Of a stretch of DNA of 64,000 nt, positions 44,300 through 52,713 are shown piece after piece. Location of the stretch: contig CAVRNI010000055.1 of the NCBI GenBank assembly GCA_963722415.1, positions 124,001 through 188,000 of the forward strand. The letters run 5' to 3'. Position numbers and translations under genes: made by a program. The notes under the pieces are model-generated. The model worked only from the letters and a program-made list of their open reading frames with translations. It was not told the DNA's origin and made no database searches. The stretch's first letter is position 1; the number at the start of each line of letters is the position of its first letter. The stretch comes from JALOLG01 sp963722415. GTDB taxonomy: Bacteria; Actinomycetota; Acidimicrobiia; Acidimicrobiales; Ilumatobacteraceae.

Positions 44300-45335
44300 T
44301 CAGGCAAAGAAGATCTCGGCGACGTCGTGGTAGAGCGAGAGGTCGACGCCGCGCGTCCGTCCGACGGCCAGGGTGAGCGGTGCGCGCTCGATGGCGTTGC
44401 CGCGGAGCACCACCATCTCGCCCCATGCGCCGTCGTGGACGGCGTCGGCGGCGGCGACGCCGAATCGTGTCGACAACACGCGATCGAACGCCGTCGGCGT
44501 CCCTCCTCGTTGGACGTGACCCAGCAACACCGGGCGGGTTTCGAAGCCGGTCCGGCGACCGATCTCGTCGGCGACGATGTTGCCGATGCCGCCGAGACGG
44601 GCGTGGCCGAACTGGTCGACGCTCCGGTCGCCGATGTCGAGCGATCCCTCCTTCGGCAGCGCGCCCTCGGCGACGACGACGATCGAGGCGTACCGGCCTC
44701 GCTCGTGACGTCGCTGGATGCGGTCGCAGACCTCGTCGATGTCGAACGGGAACTCCGGGATGAGCACGACCGCCGCGCCACCTGCGATCCCCGCGTGGGT
44801 CGCGATCCATCCGCTGTGACGACCCATCACCTCGACGACCATCACCCGGTCGTGGCTCTCGGCGGTGGTGTGGAGACGGTCGATCGCGTCCGTCGCGATC
44901 TGCACCGCGGTGTTGAATCCGAACGTCAGGTCGGTGCCGAAGATGTCGTTGTCGATCGTCTTCGGCACGCCGACGATCGGCAGACCGTGCTCGCTGTGGA
45001 GCCGGCAGGCGACCGTCAACGTTCCGTTCCCGCCGACGACGATCAGCGCCTCCATGCCCATGTCGGCGAGCGTCGCCTTGATCTCCTCGACGCCGCCGGG
45101 GCGATCGAACGGGCTGCCGCGTCGCGTCCCGATGATGGTGCCGCCGCGCGGGAGCATCCCCCGCATCGTCTCGACCGTGAGCGGGATGGTGCGCCGTTCG
45201 CAAATCGCCGTCCCAGGCGTCGAGGAAGCCGAGCACCTCGTCGCCGTAGTGGCGTTCGGCCTTGCGCACGATGGCGCGGATCACGGCGTTGAGTCCGGGG
45301 CAGTCGCCTCCGCCGGTGAGCACGCCGACTCGCAC
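44300..45335 (-). CDS. pfkA: 6-phosphofructokinase, frameshifted as assembled
   Basis: This enzyme phosphorylates fructose 6-phosphate. The N-terminal frame has VGVLTGGGDCPGLNAVIRAIV. One extra base near 45197 (GCGAACGG) shifts the frame, after which PLTVETMRGMLPRGG, VVGGNGTLTVA, PKTIDND, MGRHSGWIA and LGHVQRGGTPTAFDR follow. The residue that is Gly104 in E. coli PfkA is Gly here, and position 124 is Lys, the mixed G/K pattern of group III enzymes, so ATP or pyrophosphate use is not settled. Corrected length is 344 residues. The GTG start has TATCCT 6 nt upstream. Confidence 0.92.
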
Positions 45336-45341
45336 CCCGTG

Positions 45342-45347
45342 AGGATA
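45342..45347 (-). promoter_or_regulatory. Putative -10 element of pfkA
   Basis: TATCCT on the minus strand lies 6 nt before the GTG at 45335 and supports that start over an in-frame GTG at 45359. Confidence 0.45.
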
Positions 45348-45381
45348 CGCGACGAGCACTCGATCTGATAGGAAGCCCCCG

Positions 45382-45754
45382 GTGGCATGGGAGTCGAGCC
45401 GACCGGTGCCGTGGCGGCGCCTGATCCGCGAGTGGCTGATCTACGCCGCGATCATGGCGGCGATCTTCCTCATCTTCGTCGATGAGGACAATCTGATCGG
45501 CGCCATGGTGGGCCTGCTGATCAGCGGTCCGCTGTACCTGGTGTTCGGATCGGTCCTCGCCAAGTTCGGCTACCAGCGCAAGTCGATGAAGCAGTTGCGA
45601 GCCGAGCGCGCCGACCGCGCGGACAGTACCGATGGCAGGTCGACCTCGACCTCGACGCTCGACCGTCGACCGACGCGCCGCGTCAGCGTCCGGCACCGAC
45701 GCGCCGCACATCGGGCGGGGGCGCGCGAACCGGCCCGGCAACCGCCGCCGCTGA
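45382..45754 (+). CDS. Small membrane protein (DUF4229-like), probable frameshift
   Basis: The first about 75 residues are clear: WRRLIREWLIYAAIMAAIFLIF and AMVGLLISGPLYLVFGSVLAKFGYQRK form two helices with a basic end, like small DUF4229 proteins. The frame as given would run about 290 bases into glpK. With one extra base assumed between about 45640 and 45690, it instead ends at TGA 45754, giving 123 residues and the same net +1 seen in other genes here. Start GTG. The C-terminal extent is uncertain. Confidence 0.6.
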
Positions 45755-45778
45755 GCGCGCTCGCGACCCGCGGATACG

Positions 45779-47287
45779 GTGACCACCGTGACCAGCCGGA
45801 CGTGTGTGATCGCCATCGACGCAGGTACCACCGGCGTCCGCAGCCGCGCCGTGTTCCCCGACGAACGGCCACCGGTGGCGGCGTATCGCGAGTTCACGCA
45901 GTGGTATCCCCACCCGGGCTGGGTCGAGCACGACGCCGCCGAGATCTGGACGGCGGTGATGACCACGCTCGACGAGGTCGTCGAGAACGTCGGCGCCGAG
46001 AACGTCGCGGCCATCGGCATCACCAATCAGCGCGAGACCGTCGTCGCCTGGGACCGCACGACGGGTGAGCCGTACGCCAACGCGATCGTCTGGCAGGATC
46101 GCCGCACGGCGGCGCGCTGTGCCGATCTCGAGGCGCAGGGACACCTCGATCTCGTCCGCTCACGCACCGGACTGGTGCTCGATCCCTATTTCAGCGGCAC
46201 CAAGTTCGAGTGGCTGTTGACCGAGGGCGCCGTCGGCGTGTCGGACGACCTCGCCCTCGGCACCATCGACACCTGGCTGTTGTGGAACCTGACCGGCGGC
46301 GAGGTGTTCGCCACCGATCCGACGAACGCCAGCCGCACGATGCTGTTCGACATCGTCGAGCGGCGTTGGGATCCCGAGCTGTGCGATCTGCTCCACGTCC
46401 CCATGTCGGCCCTCCCCGAGGTGCGTCCCTCGAGCGGTCGCTTCGGCGTCACGTCCGATCGCTGCGCGGTCGTCCCCGACATCCCGATCAGCGGGATCGC
46501 GGGTGATCAGCAGGCGGCGCTGTTCGGGCAGGCGTGCTTCGAGCCGGGCATGGCGAAGAACACCTACGGCACCGGCAGCTTCGTGCTGCTCAATGTCGGC
46601 GACCGATGCCCGCCACCCACCGAGGGGATGCTGACGACGATCGCCTGGGAGCTCGCCGACGGGACGGTCGCCTACGCCCTCGAAGGCGCGATCTTCGTGA
46701 CGGGCGCGGCGATCCAGTGGCTCCGCGACGGCATCGGCATCATCGACGAGGCACCCCAGGCGGGCCCGCTCGCGGCCAGCGTGCCCGACAGCGGCGGTGT
46801 GTACGTGGTGCCGGCGTTCACCGGGCTCGGCTCGCCGTGGTGGGACCCGTATGCACGCGGCGCCGTTCTCGGGATCACCCGCGGCACGACCCGCGCCCAC
46901 CTGACGCGAGCCGTGATCGAGGCGATGGCGTACCAGACGCGCGATGTGGTCGCGGCAATGGTGGACGCGAGCGGCACACCGATCCGCGACCTCCGCGTCG
47001 ACGGCGGCGCGGCCGCGATGGACATGATGCTGCAGATCCAGGCCGATCAGCTCGGCGTGTCGGTCCGGCGACCGGTCGACCACGAGACCACCGCCCTGGG
47101 CGCGGCGTTCCTCGCCGGCCTCGCCGAAGGGGTCTGGCCCGACCTCGCGTCGATCGCGGCCCGCTGGCAGCTCGACGCCACGTTCACACCCGCCGACGAC
47201 CGAACGGGCGCCGACCTCGCCCACGCCCAATGGCTGCGGGCGGTCGAGCGTTCACGCGGCTGGGAACGAGAGCGCGAGCAGTCCTAG
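45779..47287 (+). CDS. glpK: Glycerol kinase
   Basis: GlpK makes glycerol 3-phosphate from glycerol and ATP. The intact 502-residue FGGY kinase has AIDAGTTGVRSRAV, the GITNQRETVVAWDRTTG block, TDPTNASRTMLFDI, AGDQQAALFGQ and the C-terminal LRVDGGAAAMDMMLQIQAD signature. GTG 45779 or the GTG at 45788 starts it. A glpD-like gene begins at the right end of the window but is not in the same operon. The stop codon overlaps the stop of the convergent ACT gene inside a CTAG. Confidence 0.96.
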   Translation: MTTVTSRTCVIAIDAGTTGVRSRAVFPDERPPVAAYREFTQWYPHPGWVEHDAAEIWTAVMTTLDEVVENVGAENVAAIGITNQRETVVAWDRTTGEPYANAIVWQDRRTAARCADLEAQGHLDLVRSRTGLVLDPYFSGTKFEWLLTEGAVGVSDDLALGTIDTWLLWNLTGGEVFATDPTNASRTMLFDIVERRWDPELCDLLHVPMSALPEVRPSSGRFGVTSDRCAVVPDIPISGIAGDQQAALFGQACFEPGMAKNTYGTGSFVLLNVGDRCPPPTEGMLTTIAWELADGTVAYALEGAIFVTGAAIQWLRDGIGIIDEAPQAGPLAASVPDSGGVYVVPAFTGLGSPWWDPYARGAVLGITRGTTRAHLTRAVIEAMAYQTRDVVAAMVDASGTPIRDLRVDGGAAAMDMMLQIQADQLGVSVRRPVDHETTALGAAFLAGLAEGVWPDLASIAARWQLDATFTPADDRTGADLAHAQWLRAVERSRGWEREREQS

Positions 47288-47898
47288 CCCTCGAGCGCGT
47301 CGGCGAGCCTCGCGAGCAGCGCGACGCGCGTGCGTTCACGCTCACGGACCGTTCGATCCGACCGACCGGCCGCCACGGACACGCCCGATCGTGGCAGGTG
47401 CGCCCACACCAGATCACTGGGAGGGCCGTTGGACTCGCGGAGGTGCTGGCTGCCGTCGAGGAACGCGAGCAGCCACCTGAGCTCCGGCGGTTGTCCGTGC
47501 GAGTGCACCACGACGCCGTCGCGGATGACGGCCGCCCACTCGGCGTCGGCGACTCGGGCGACCGCCGCGGACAGGACCGCCAACCGGTCGGCCGCATCGG
47601 CCTCGGCGAGCTCGGCGCCTGACGCCAGGGCCATCAGGTCAGGATCGACGCGGTCACCCTCGATCGGCCGCACGTGCTCGACGGACACGCCATCGACCGC
47701 GCTCACCTCGGTGATCAGGAGATCGACGAGGTTGGCGTCGGCGAGTCCGATGACCAACTCGTCGACGACCTGTCCGCCACCCGATTCGAGGATCTCGATC
47801 CCGAGCACGTCGCCGCGCACCGAACCGATCCTGCTCGCGACCTGACCCAGCGCGCCGGGACGGTCGGGCAACCAGACGCGCAGGACGACGGTGTGCAC
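47284..47898 (-). CDS. ACT-domain protein
   Basis: The protein is 204 residues. The first about 75 form an ACT domain (VVLRVWLPDRPGALGQVASRIGSVRGDVLGIEIL), a small-molecule binding module usually sensing amino acids. The rest (Ala/Arg-rich helices) has no recognised domain and no catalytic motif. It may be a stand-alone amino-acid sensor. It converges with glpK. The GTG start has TAGCTT 6 nt upstream. Confidence 0.8.
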   Translation of the reverse strand: MHTVVLRVWLPDRPGALGQVASRIGSVRGDVLGIEILESGGGQVVDELVIGLADANLVDLLITEVSAVDGVSVEHVRPIEGDRVDPDLMALASGAELAEADAADRLAVLSAAVARVADAEWAAVIRDGVVVHSHGQPPELRWLLAFLDGSQHLRESNGPPSDLVWAHLPRSGVSVAAGRSDRTVRERERTRVALLARLADALEG

Positions 47899-47904
47899 AC
47901 GCGG

Positions 47905-47910
47905 AAGCTA
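47905..47910 (-). promoter_or_regulatory. Putative -10 element of the ACT gene
   Basis: TAGCTT on the minus strand lies 6 nt before the GTG at 47898. Confidence 0.4.
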
Positions 47911-47965
47911 CCGGCGCACTGTGTCGGGAACGTGAACCGCGTGCGCGGCCCGCTCAACTGGCTGA

Positions 47966-49171
47966 TCAACCCAGTTTGGTGAGACCCCGGCGCAGGTTGC
48001 GCAGGCCCTGCTGGATGCGCTTGTCGTTCTCGATCAGGGCGAATCGGGCGTAGCCCTCGCCGCCCGGCCCGAAACCGACACCGGGCGAGAGCGCGACGTT
48101 GCAGTCCCTGATGATCATCGAGCAGAACTCGACCGAGTCCATCTCGGAGTACGGCTCGGGGATCGGCGCCCAGACGAACATCGACCCGCCCGGCTTCAAG
48201 ACGTTCCACCCCATCTTCGTCAAGCCGTCGATCAGCACGTCGCAACGGCGCTCGTACGTCGCGCAGATCTCCTTCGGGACGTCGGCGGCTTCGTTGAGCG
48301 CGACCGTTGCCGCGATCTGCACCGGCTGGAACATGCCGTAGTCGAGGTAGCTCTTCAGCTTGACGAGCGCCTGCACGACTTCGGCGTTGCCGAGCATGAA
48401 CGCGCAACGCCAGCCCGCCATCGAGAAGCTCTTGGTCATCGAGTACTGCTCGACCGCACACTCCCTGGCGCCGTCGGCCTGCAGGATGCTCGGGGGCTTG
48501 ACGCCATCGAAGCCGATGTCCGCGTAGGCGAAGTCGTGGACGACGATCATCCCGCGCTCACGACAGAAATCGACGACACGCTGCATGAATGCGAGATCGA
48601 CACTGGCCCCGGTCGGGTTGTGCGGGAAGGAGATCACGAGCACCCGCGGCTTCGGCCAGCCGATGTCGTACGCGGTGTGGAGGCTGGTGAAGAAGTCGTC
48701 GGCGAAGTTCTGGCGGGCCTCGGGATGGGTCAGCCCGCGCATCGGGACCTGGCGTAGATCGGCGCCGGCGAACAACGGACCGTAGATGTGGATCGGGTAG
48801 CTCGGGCTGGGCACGATCGCCGCATCGCCGCGATCGAGCAGCACCCACATCAGGTGGCTGAAGCCCTCTTTGGAGCCGATCGTGTTGGTGATCTCGAGCT
48901 CGGGGTCGAGCTCGACACCCCACGTCTTGGCGTAGTAGCCGGCGATGGCCTCGCGGAGCTTCGGGAGGCCACGACTCAGCGAGTAGCGATGGTTGCGCGG
49001 GTTCCTCGCCGCCTCGGCGAGCTTGTCGACGGCGATATCGGGAGAGGGGATGTCGGGGTTCCCGAATCCGAGGTCGATCACGTCGGCCCCGGCCCGCCTG
49101 GCCTCGATCTTCAAGTTGTTGATGATCGTGAACACGTACGGCGGCAGGTTCGTGATGCGCCGGAACTCCAT
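47966..49171 (-). CDS. Class I/II PLP aminotransferase (AlaC type)
   Basis: The 401-residue fold-type I aminotransferase has the substrate-binding IDLGFGNPDIPSP and YSLSRGLPKLREAIA. The ISFPHNPTGAS motif and the Schiff-base Lys in YSMTKSFSMAGWR follow. The pattern matches AlaC / LL-diaminopimelate-type enzymes; alanine-pyruvate transamination is the best guess, LL-DAP synthesis the main alternative. ATG start with TAGCGT 7 nt upstream. It is divergent from ppa. Confidence 0.88.
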   Translation of the reverse strand: MEFRRITNLPPYVFTIINNLKIEARRAGADVIDLGFGNPDIPSPDIAVDKLAEAARNPRNHRYSLSRGLPKLREAIAGYYAKTWGVELDPELEITNTIGSKEGFSHLMWVLLDRGDAAIVPSPSYPIHIYGPLFAGADLRQVPMRGLTHPEARQNFADDFFTSLHTAYDIGWPKPRVLVISFPHNPTGASVDLAFMQRVVDFCRERGMIVVHDFAYADIGFDGVKPPSILQADGARECAVEQYSMTKSFSMAGWRCAFMLGNAEVVQALVKLKSYLDYGMFQPVQIAATVALNEAADVPKEICATYERRCDVLIDGLTKMGWNVLKPGGSMFVWAPIPEPYSEMDSVEFCSMIIRDCNVALSPGVGFGPGGEGYARFALIENDKRIQQGLRNLRRGLTKLG

Positions 49172-49178
49172 GCGTCCG

Positions 49179-49184
49179 ACGCTA
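49179..49184 (-). promoter_or_regulatory. Putative -10 element of the aminotransferase gene
   Basis: TAGCGT on the minus strand lies 7 nt before the ATG at 49171. Confidence 0.45.
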
Positions 49185-49239
49185 CTGGCTGCCGGTACGG
49201 CACCCTCGGCGGGTTCTCGCGATGTGGGATGATCGCCAG

Positions 49240-49740
49240 ATGTCCAAGACCCCCGCCGAGGGGTGCATCTTCATCGTGATCGAGATCCCGCGGGGCAGCC
49301 GCAACAAGTACGAGATCGAGCACGAGACCGGTCGGGTGTTCCTCGACCGGCGGCTGTTCACCGCCACCACCTACCCGGCTGACTACGGCTTCGTCCCCGA
49401 CACCCTCGGCGGCGACGGTGATCCGCTGGATGCGTTGGTGCTGCTCGAGGACCCCGTGTACCCCGGTGTCTGGGTCGAGGCGCGGCCGCTCGGCGTGTTG
49501 TACATGCGCGACGAGGCCGGTGAGGACGCCAAGCTGATCTGCGTTCCGTCGAAGGAGCCGCGCTGGCAGGACGCGCACGACATCGAGGACCTGACCCCGC
49601 AACTGCGTGCCGAGATCCAGCACTTCTTCGAGGTCTACAAGGCGCTCGAGCCCGACAAGCACAGCTCGACGCTCGGGATGGGCGGCCGCGAGGAAGCCTG
49701 GCGCGAGATCACCGACGCCCGCGCCAACTACCGAGTCTGA
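49240..49740 (+). CDS. ppa: Inorganic pyrophosphatase
   Basis: Family I pyrophosphatase hydrolyses pyrophosphate and so drives biosynthesis. The 166-residue protein has EIPRGSRNKYEIE, the ADYGFVPDTLGGDGDPLDALVLL metal site with clustered Asp residues, and KEPRWQDAHDIEDL. Length is normal for the hexameric bacterial type. The ATG at 49240 is chosen because the extra six residues from 49222 are not typical of the family. Confidence 0.96.
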   Translation: MSKTPAEGCIFIVIEIPRGSRNKYEIEHETGRVFLDRRLFTATTYPADYGFVPDTLGGDGDPLDALVLLEDPVYPGVWVEARPLGVLYMRDEAGEDAKLICVPSKEPRWQDAHDIEDLTPQLRAEIQHFFEVYKALEPDKHSSTLGMGGREEAWREITDARANYRV

Positions 49741-49742
49741 CT

Positions 49743-49790
49743 GAGTCGGCTCGGAGCACGTCGGAGCACAACACGTCTGGTCGCCGACTC
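49743..49790. terminator. Hairpin between convergent ppa and glucokinase genes
   Basis: GAGTCGGC (49743-49750) pairs with GCCGACTC (49783-49790). A second small hairpin, tagtcgc/gcgacta, covers 49799-49824 and overlaps the glucokinase stop. Loops are long and no T tract is present, so this is moderate support only. Confidence 0.4.
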
Positions 49791-49821
49791 GAACGGCGTA
49801 GTCGCCCCGCTTCCTTCGCGA

Positions 49822-50769
49822 CTATTCCTCGAGCTTGTAGAGCAGGGCCGCGCCGACGGCGCCGGCGCGCTCGTTCCAGTGGGCGAACGCCACGCGCGGG
49901 TGGGTGCGCAGGTTGGGCGCGTAGATCAGCTCGCCGAACCATTTCTGGATCGGGCCGAGGTACAGATCGGCCCCGGCCGCGAGGCCGCCGCCGAGGACGA
50001 ACACCTCCGGATCCAGCGCGTTGGTGAGGTTGACGAGACCGAGCGCGACCCACCGCCCGAACTCGTCGATGACGGCGAGCGCGTCGCGGTCTCCTTCGCG
50101 AGCCGCCAACTGGACGTGTTCGCCGCGCACGGCCTCCGGATCGCCGTCGGCGAGATCGAGCACGCGGCTCACCCGCCGACCGACCGCCGCCTCGCGCGCG
50201 AGGCGGGCCAATCCGGAACCCGATGCGTACCGCTCCCAACATCCCCGCCGGCCGCAGACGCACGGCGGACCGTACGGGTCGACGACCATGTGGCCGAACT
50301 CGCCGGTGAACCCGTTGTGGCCACGCTGGAGCGCGCCGCCGGCGACGACACCGCCCCCGATGCCGGTACCGAGCGTCACCAGGATCACGTCGTCCGACCC
50401 ACGACCGGCGCCGAGGCGCCACTCGGCGAGCGCAGCACACGTCGCGTCGTTGTCGACTCGTACGGGACAGTCGAGCTGCGCCCGCAACCCGGTGGCGACG
50501 TCGAAGTCGGCGACACCGTCGAGGTTCGGGGCGGCGCGGAGCACGCCGCTGCGGGTCACCATCCCCGGCACCCCGATCCCGAGCGTCTCGTAGTCCCCGA
50601 GCGACCCGGCGAGCTCGACGAACGTGTCGATCATCCGCTCGACGCTGCCGGGACCTCGCGGCGTCGGACGGCGATCCTCGTTGACGACGTTGCCATCGTC
50701 GTCGAGCGCGACACCGAGGCACTTCGTTCCGCCGACGTCGATGCCGACGTGAAGACCCGAAGCAGTCAC
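49822..50769 (-). CDS. ROK-family glucokinase
   Basis: The 315-residue protein has canonical ROK motifs: GIDVGGTKCLGVAL (phosphate loop), the catalytic VDNDATCAALAEW, LGTGIGGGVV, GEFGHMVVDPYG and the zinc motif CVCGRRGCWERYASG. It should phosphorylate glucose using ATP; polyphosphate use, known in some actinobacterial relatives, cannot be excluded. The GTG at 50769 lies 10 bp after the stop of the SRPBCC gene. The frame is open further upstream, but that part overlaps the SRPBCC gene. Confidence 0.92.
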   Translation of the reverse strand: MTASGLHVGIDVGGTKCLGVALDDDGNVVNEDRRPTPRGPGSVERMIDTFVELAGSLGDYETLGIGVPGMVTRSGVLRAAPNLDGVADFDVATGLRAQLDCPVRVDNDATCAALAEWRLGAGRGSDDVILVTLGTGIGGGVVAGGALQRGHNGFTGEFGHMVVDPYGPPCVCGRRGCWERYASGSGLARLAREAAVGRRVSRVLDLADGDPEAVRGEHVQLAAREGDRDALAVIDEFGRWVALGLVNLTNALDPEVFVLGGGLAAGADLYLGPIQKWFGELIYAPNLRTHPRVAFAHWNERAGAVGAALLYKLEE

Positions 50770-50779
50770 GCCGGCCGTG

Positions 50780-51214
50780 TCACGCCTCGGCGTGGGCCTT
50801 GAGCTCTTTGATGGCGTTGAGGATCCGTCGTTCGGCGCGGCGCTTGACGAACCCGGGCAACGGCACGACGAGCTCGATGGCAAGGTCGTAGCGCACCTGC
50901 GTACCACCGTCGGACGTCGGTGTGAAGTGATAGGCGCCGTCGATCGAACGCTGGATGTCGCCCTTCACCATCCGCCACGCGAGCGCGTCAGGCGCCTCGC
51001 TGTAGTCGTACGCCAACGTGTAGTGGGTGCTGCGCCCGAGCGCCGACGTGCGGAACTCGACCTCGACGGGACGGCCCTCGTCGTCGCGTTGGGTGATCAC
51101 CACGTCCTTCACGTCGTGGGCCCATTCGGGGTAGCGCTCGAGGTCGACGGCGATGGCCCACACCGACTCGGGCGCGGCTGCGATCGTGATGGTCTCGGAT
51201 GCGGACTCAGCCAT
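50780..51214 (-). CDS. SRPBCC (START-like) family protein
   Basis: The protein is about 144 residues with the polyketide cyclase/dehydrase pattern: ETITIAAAPESVWAIAVDLERYPEWAHDVKDV, a central antiparallel sheet, and a C-terminal helix (GFVKRRAERRILNAIKELK). These form a hydrophobic ligand pocket; the ligand is unknown. The ATG at 51214 overlaps the end of the preceding membrane gene, so the two and the glucokinase are probably one operon. Confidence 0.85.
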   Translation of the reverse strand: MAESASETITIAAAPESVWAIAVDLERYPEWAHDVKDVVITQRDDEGRPVEVEFRTSALGRSTHYTLAYDYSEAPDALAWRMVKGDIQRSIDGAYHFTPTSDGGTQVRYDLAIELVVPLPGFVKRRAERRILNAIKELKAHAEA

Positions 51215-51746
51215 GGTCTGCATTCTGCCCGATCTCGTCACCCGTGGCGGTGACGTCGGGGCCGCCGCTCGACGAGCACGCGCTCGGGGCCCGCGCCGGG
51301 AACGAACCGTGGATGGACGACCACAGGCCGTTGAGCCCGAATCCGAGCATCGGTACGAGGAAGCCGACGGCGAGCGACGATCCCGGATTGCCGTCGGGTC
51401 CGTCGGGCCGGGCGAGGGTCGTGGTCACCGCGATGACGACCTGGGCGAGCAACGTCAGGAGCATCGTGCGACGGACCCGTGGAGGGGTCGGCGGGCCGAG
51501 CAGGAAGAACAGCTGGGCGACCGAGATCTCGTCGGTTCGACTGCGCTGCACGGCGTTCCAGTACGCCCAGAGGAAGGTGAAGACGCCGATCGCGAAGAGC
51601 GTGATGGCGGTGACGGCGCCGATCCACTGCGCCGTGGTGGAGAACACGACGGCCGCGTACACGGCCGTCAGGCCGAACAAGGCAGTCGCCGCGATGTTCG
51701 CGACGATGATGCCGTCGCCGGCACTCGCCGCGGCTGTTCGATCCAT
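51207..51746 (-). CDS. Four-helix membrane protein, unknown function
   Basis: The 179-residue protein has about four membrane helices (near 14-34, 43-63, 95-112 and 126-146). A disordered Ser/Pro/Gly-rich end overlaps the start of the SRPBCC gene. No family motif is recognised. Confidence 0.65.
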   Translation of the reverse strand: MDRTAAASAGDGIIVANIAATALFGLTAVYAAVVFSTTAQWIGAVTAITLFAIGVFTFLWAYWNAVQRSRTDEISVAQLFFLLGPPTPPRVRRTMLLTLLAQVVIAVTTTLARPDGPDGNPGSSLAVGFLVPMLGFGLNGLWSSIHGSFPARAPSACSSSGGPDVTATGDEIGQNADHG

Positions 51747-51830
51747 CGCCCGTCAGGATGCCATCGCCGTGCCCGATCGACACGTCTCCATGGTCCAATC
51801 GGCGCGTCGTCGAGCACGCGCTGCGTTGGT

Positions 51831-51836
51831 TAGCGT
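51831..51836 (+). promoter_or_regulatory. Putative -10 element of the cyclase-domain gene
   Basis: TAGCGT lies 6 nt before the ATG at 51843. Confidence 0.45.
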
Positions 51837-51842
51837 CGACGT

Positions 51843-52700
51843 ATGGCGCGACTCGATTCGACGAAGCGAGCCGACCTCCCGAACAGCGCCTTTGCGTATG
51901 TGGACGCACGCGGGCGACGCCGGCTGCCGATCAACGACGAGGCTCATGTCCGCAACGCGCTCGCTCGATTCGGTCAGGTGAGGTTCGAGGACGAGTCCGC
52001 ACGGGAGCGCGCCCGCAAGCGGTTGCTCAACGCCGCCAAGAAGTACGGGATCGTGCCGGTCGGGTTCATCACCGGTCAGCTGCAATCCGAACGTGAGCTC
52101 GGCCAGGCGATCGCGCGCGAGCCGGTCGAGCTCCCCGACGGCTTCGTGACGATGTTGCTGACCGATGTCGAGGGTTCCACGGCCCTGCTCCGTCGACTCG
52201 GCGATCGCTACGGCGACCTGCTCAACGACCTGCGGTCGATGTTGAGAGACGCCGCGGTTCGGTTCGATGGCAGCGTCGTCGAAACGCGTGCCGACGAGTT
52301 CTTCGCCGTGTTCGAGCGTCCGCGATCCGGGGTCGAGACGGCTGTCGCCATCCAACGTGAGGTGCGAGCACGCTCGTGGATCGACGACATCGACGTGCGC
52401 ATCCGGATCGGGATCCACAGCGGCTATCCGACGCGCGCCGATGCGAACTACATCGGAATGCCCGTCCACACAGCGGCGCGCATCAGCGCGGCCGCGCACG
52501 GTGGACAGATCCTCGTCTCGGGCGACACCCGCGAGGCCGCACGGGACCTGGCGGCGGACGGGGTGCGATTCCGGCGCCTCGGCGAGTTCCGACTACGCGG
52601 CCTGCCCGACGCGGTGTCGTTGTTCCAGGTCGCGGCGAAGGGACTCGCCGTCCGGTTCCCCGAGCTCCAAGTCCCGAAGTCGGCGCCGCCGGCCGAGTGA
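51843..52700 (+). CDS. DUF6582-like / class III nucleotidyl cyclase-domain fusion
   Basis: The protein is 285 residues. Residues about 12-72 (LPNSAFAYVDARGRRRLPI, EAHVRNALARF, ARERARKRLLNAAKKYGI) match a short domain I know mainly from phage structural proteins (DUF6582). Residues about 100-265 are a class III cyclase homology domain: metal Asp in LLTDVEGST (D108), second Asp D151 and transition-state Arg R213. Purine-specifying Lys is Glu (E147), the partner Asp is Met, and the catalytic Asn is His (H209). Activity or substrate may therefore be altered. There is no membrane segment. Confidence 0.8.
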   Translation: MARLDSTKRADLPNSAFAYVDARGRRRLPINDEAHVRNALARFGQVRFEDESARERARKRLLNAAKKYGIVPVGFITGQLQSERELGQAIAREPVELPDGFVTMLLTDVEGSTALLRRLGDRYGDLLNDLRSMLRDAAVRFDGSVVETRADEFFAVFERPRSGVETAVAIQREVRARSWIDDIDVRIRIGIHSGYPTRADANYIGMPVHTAARISAAAHGGQILVSGDTREAARDLAADGVRFRRLGEFRLRGLPDAVSLFQVAAKGLAVRFPELQVPKSAPPAE

Positions 52701-52713
52701 CGGTGTGAGGTGG

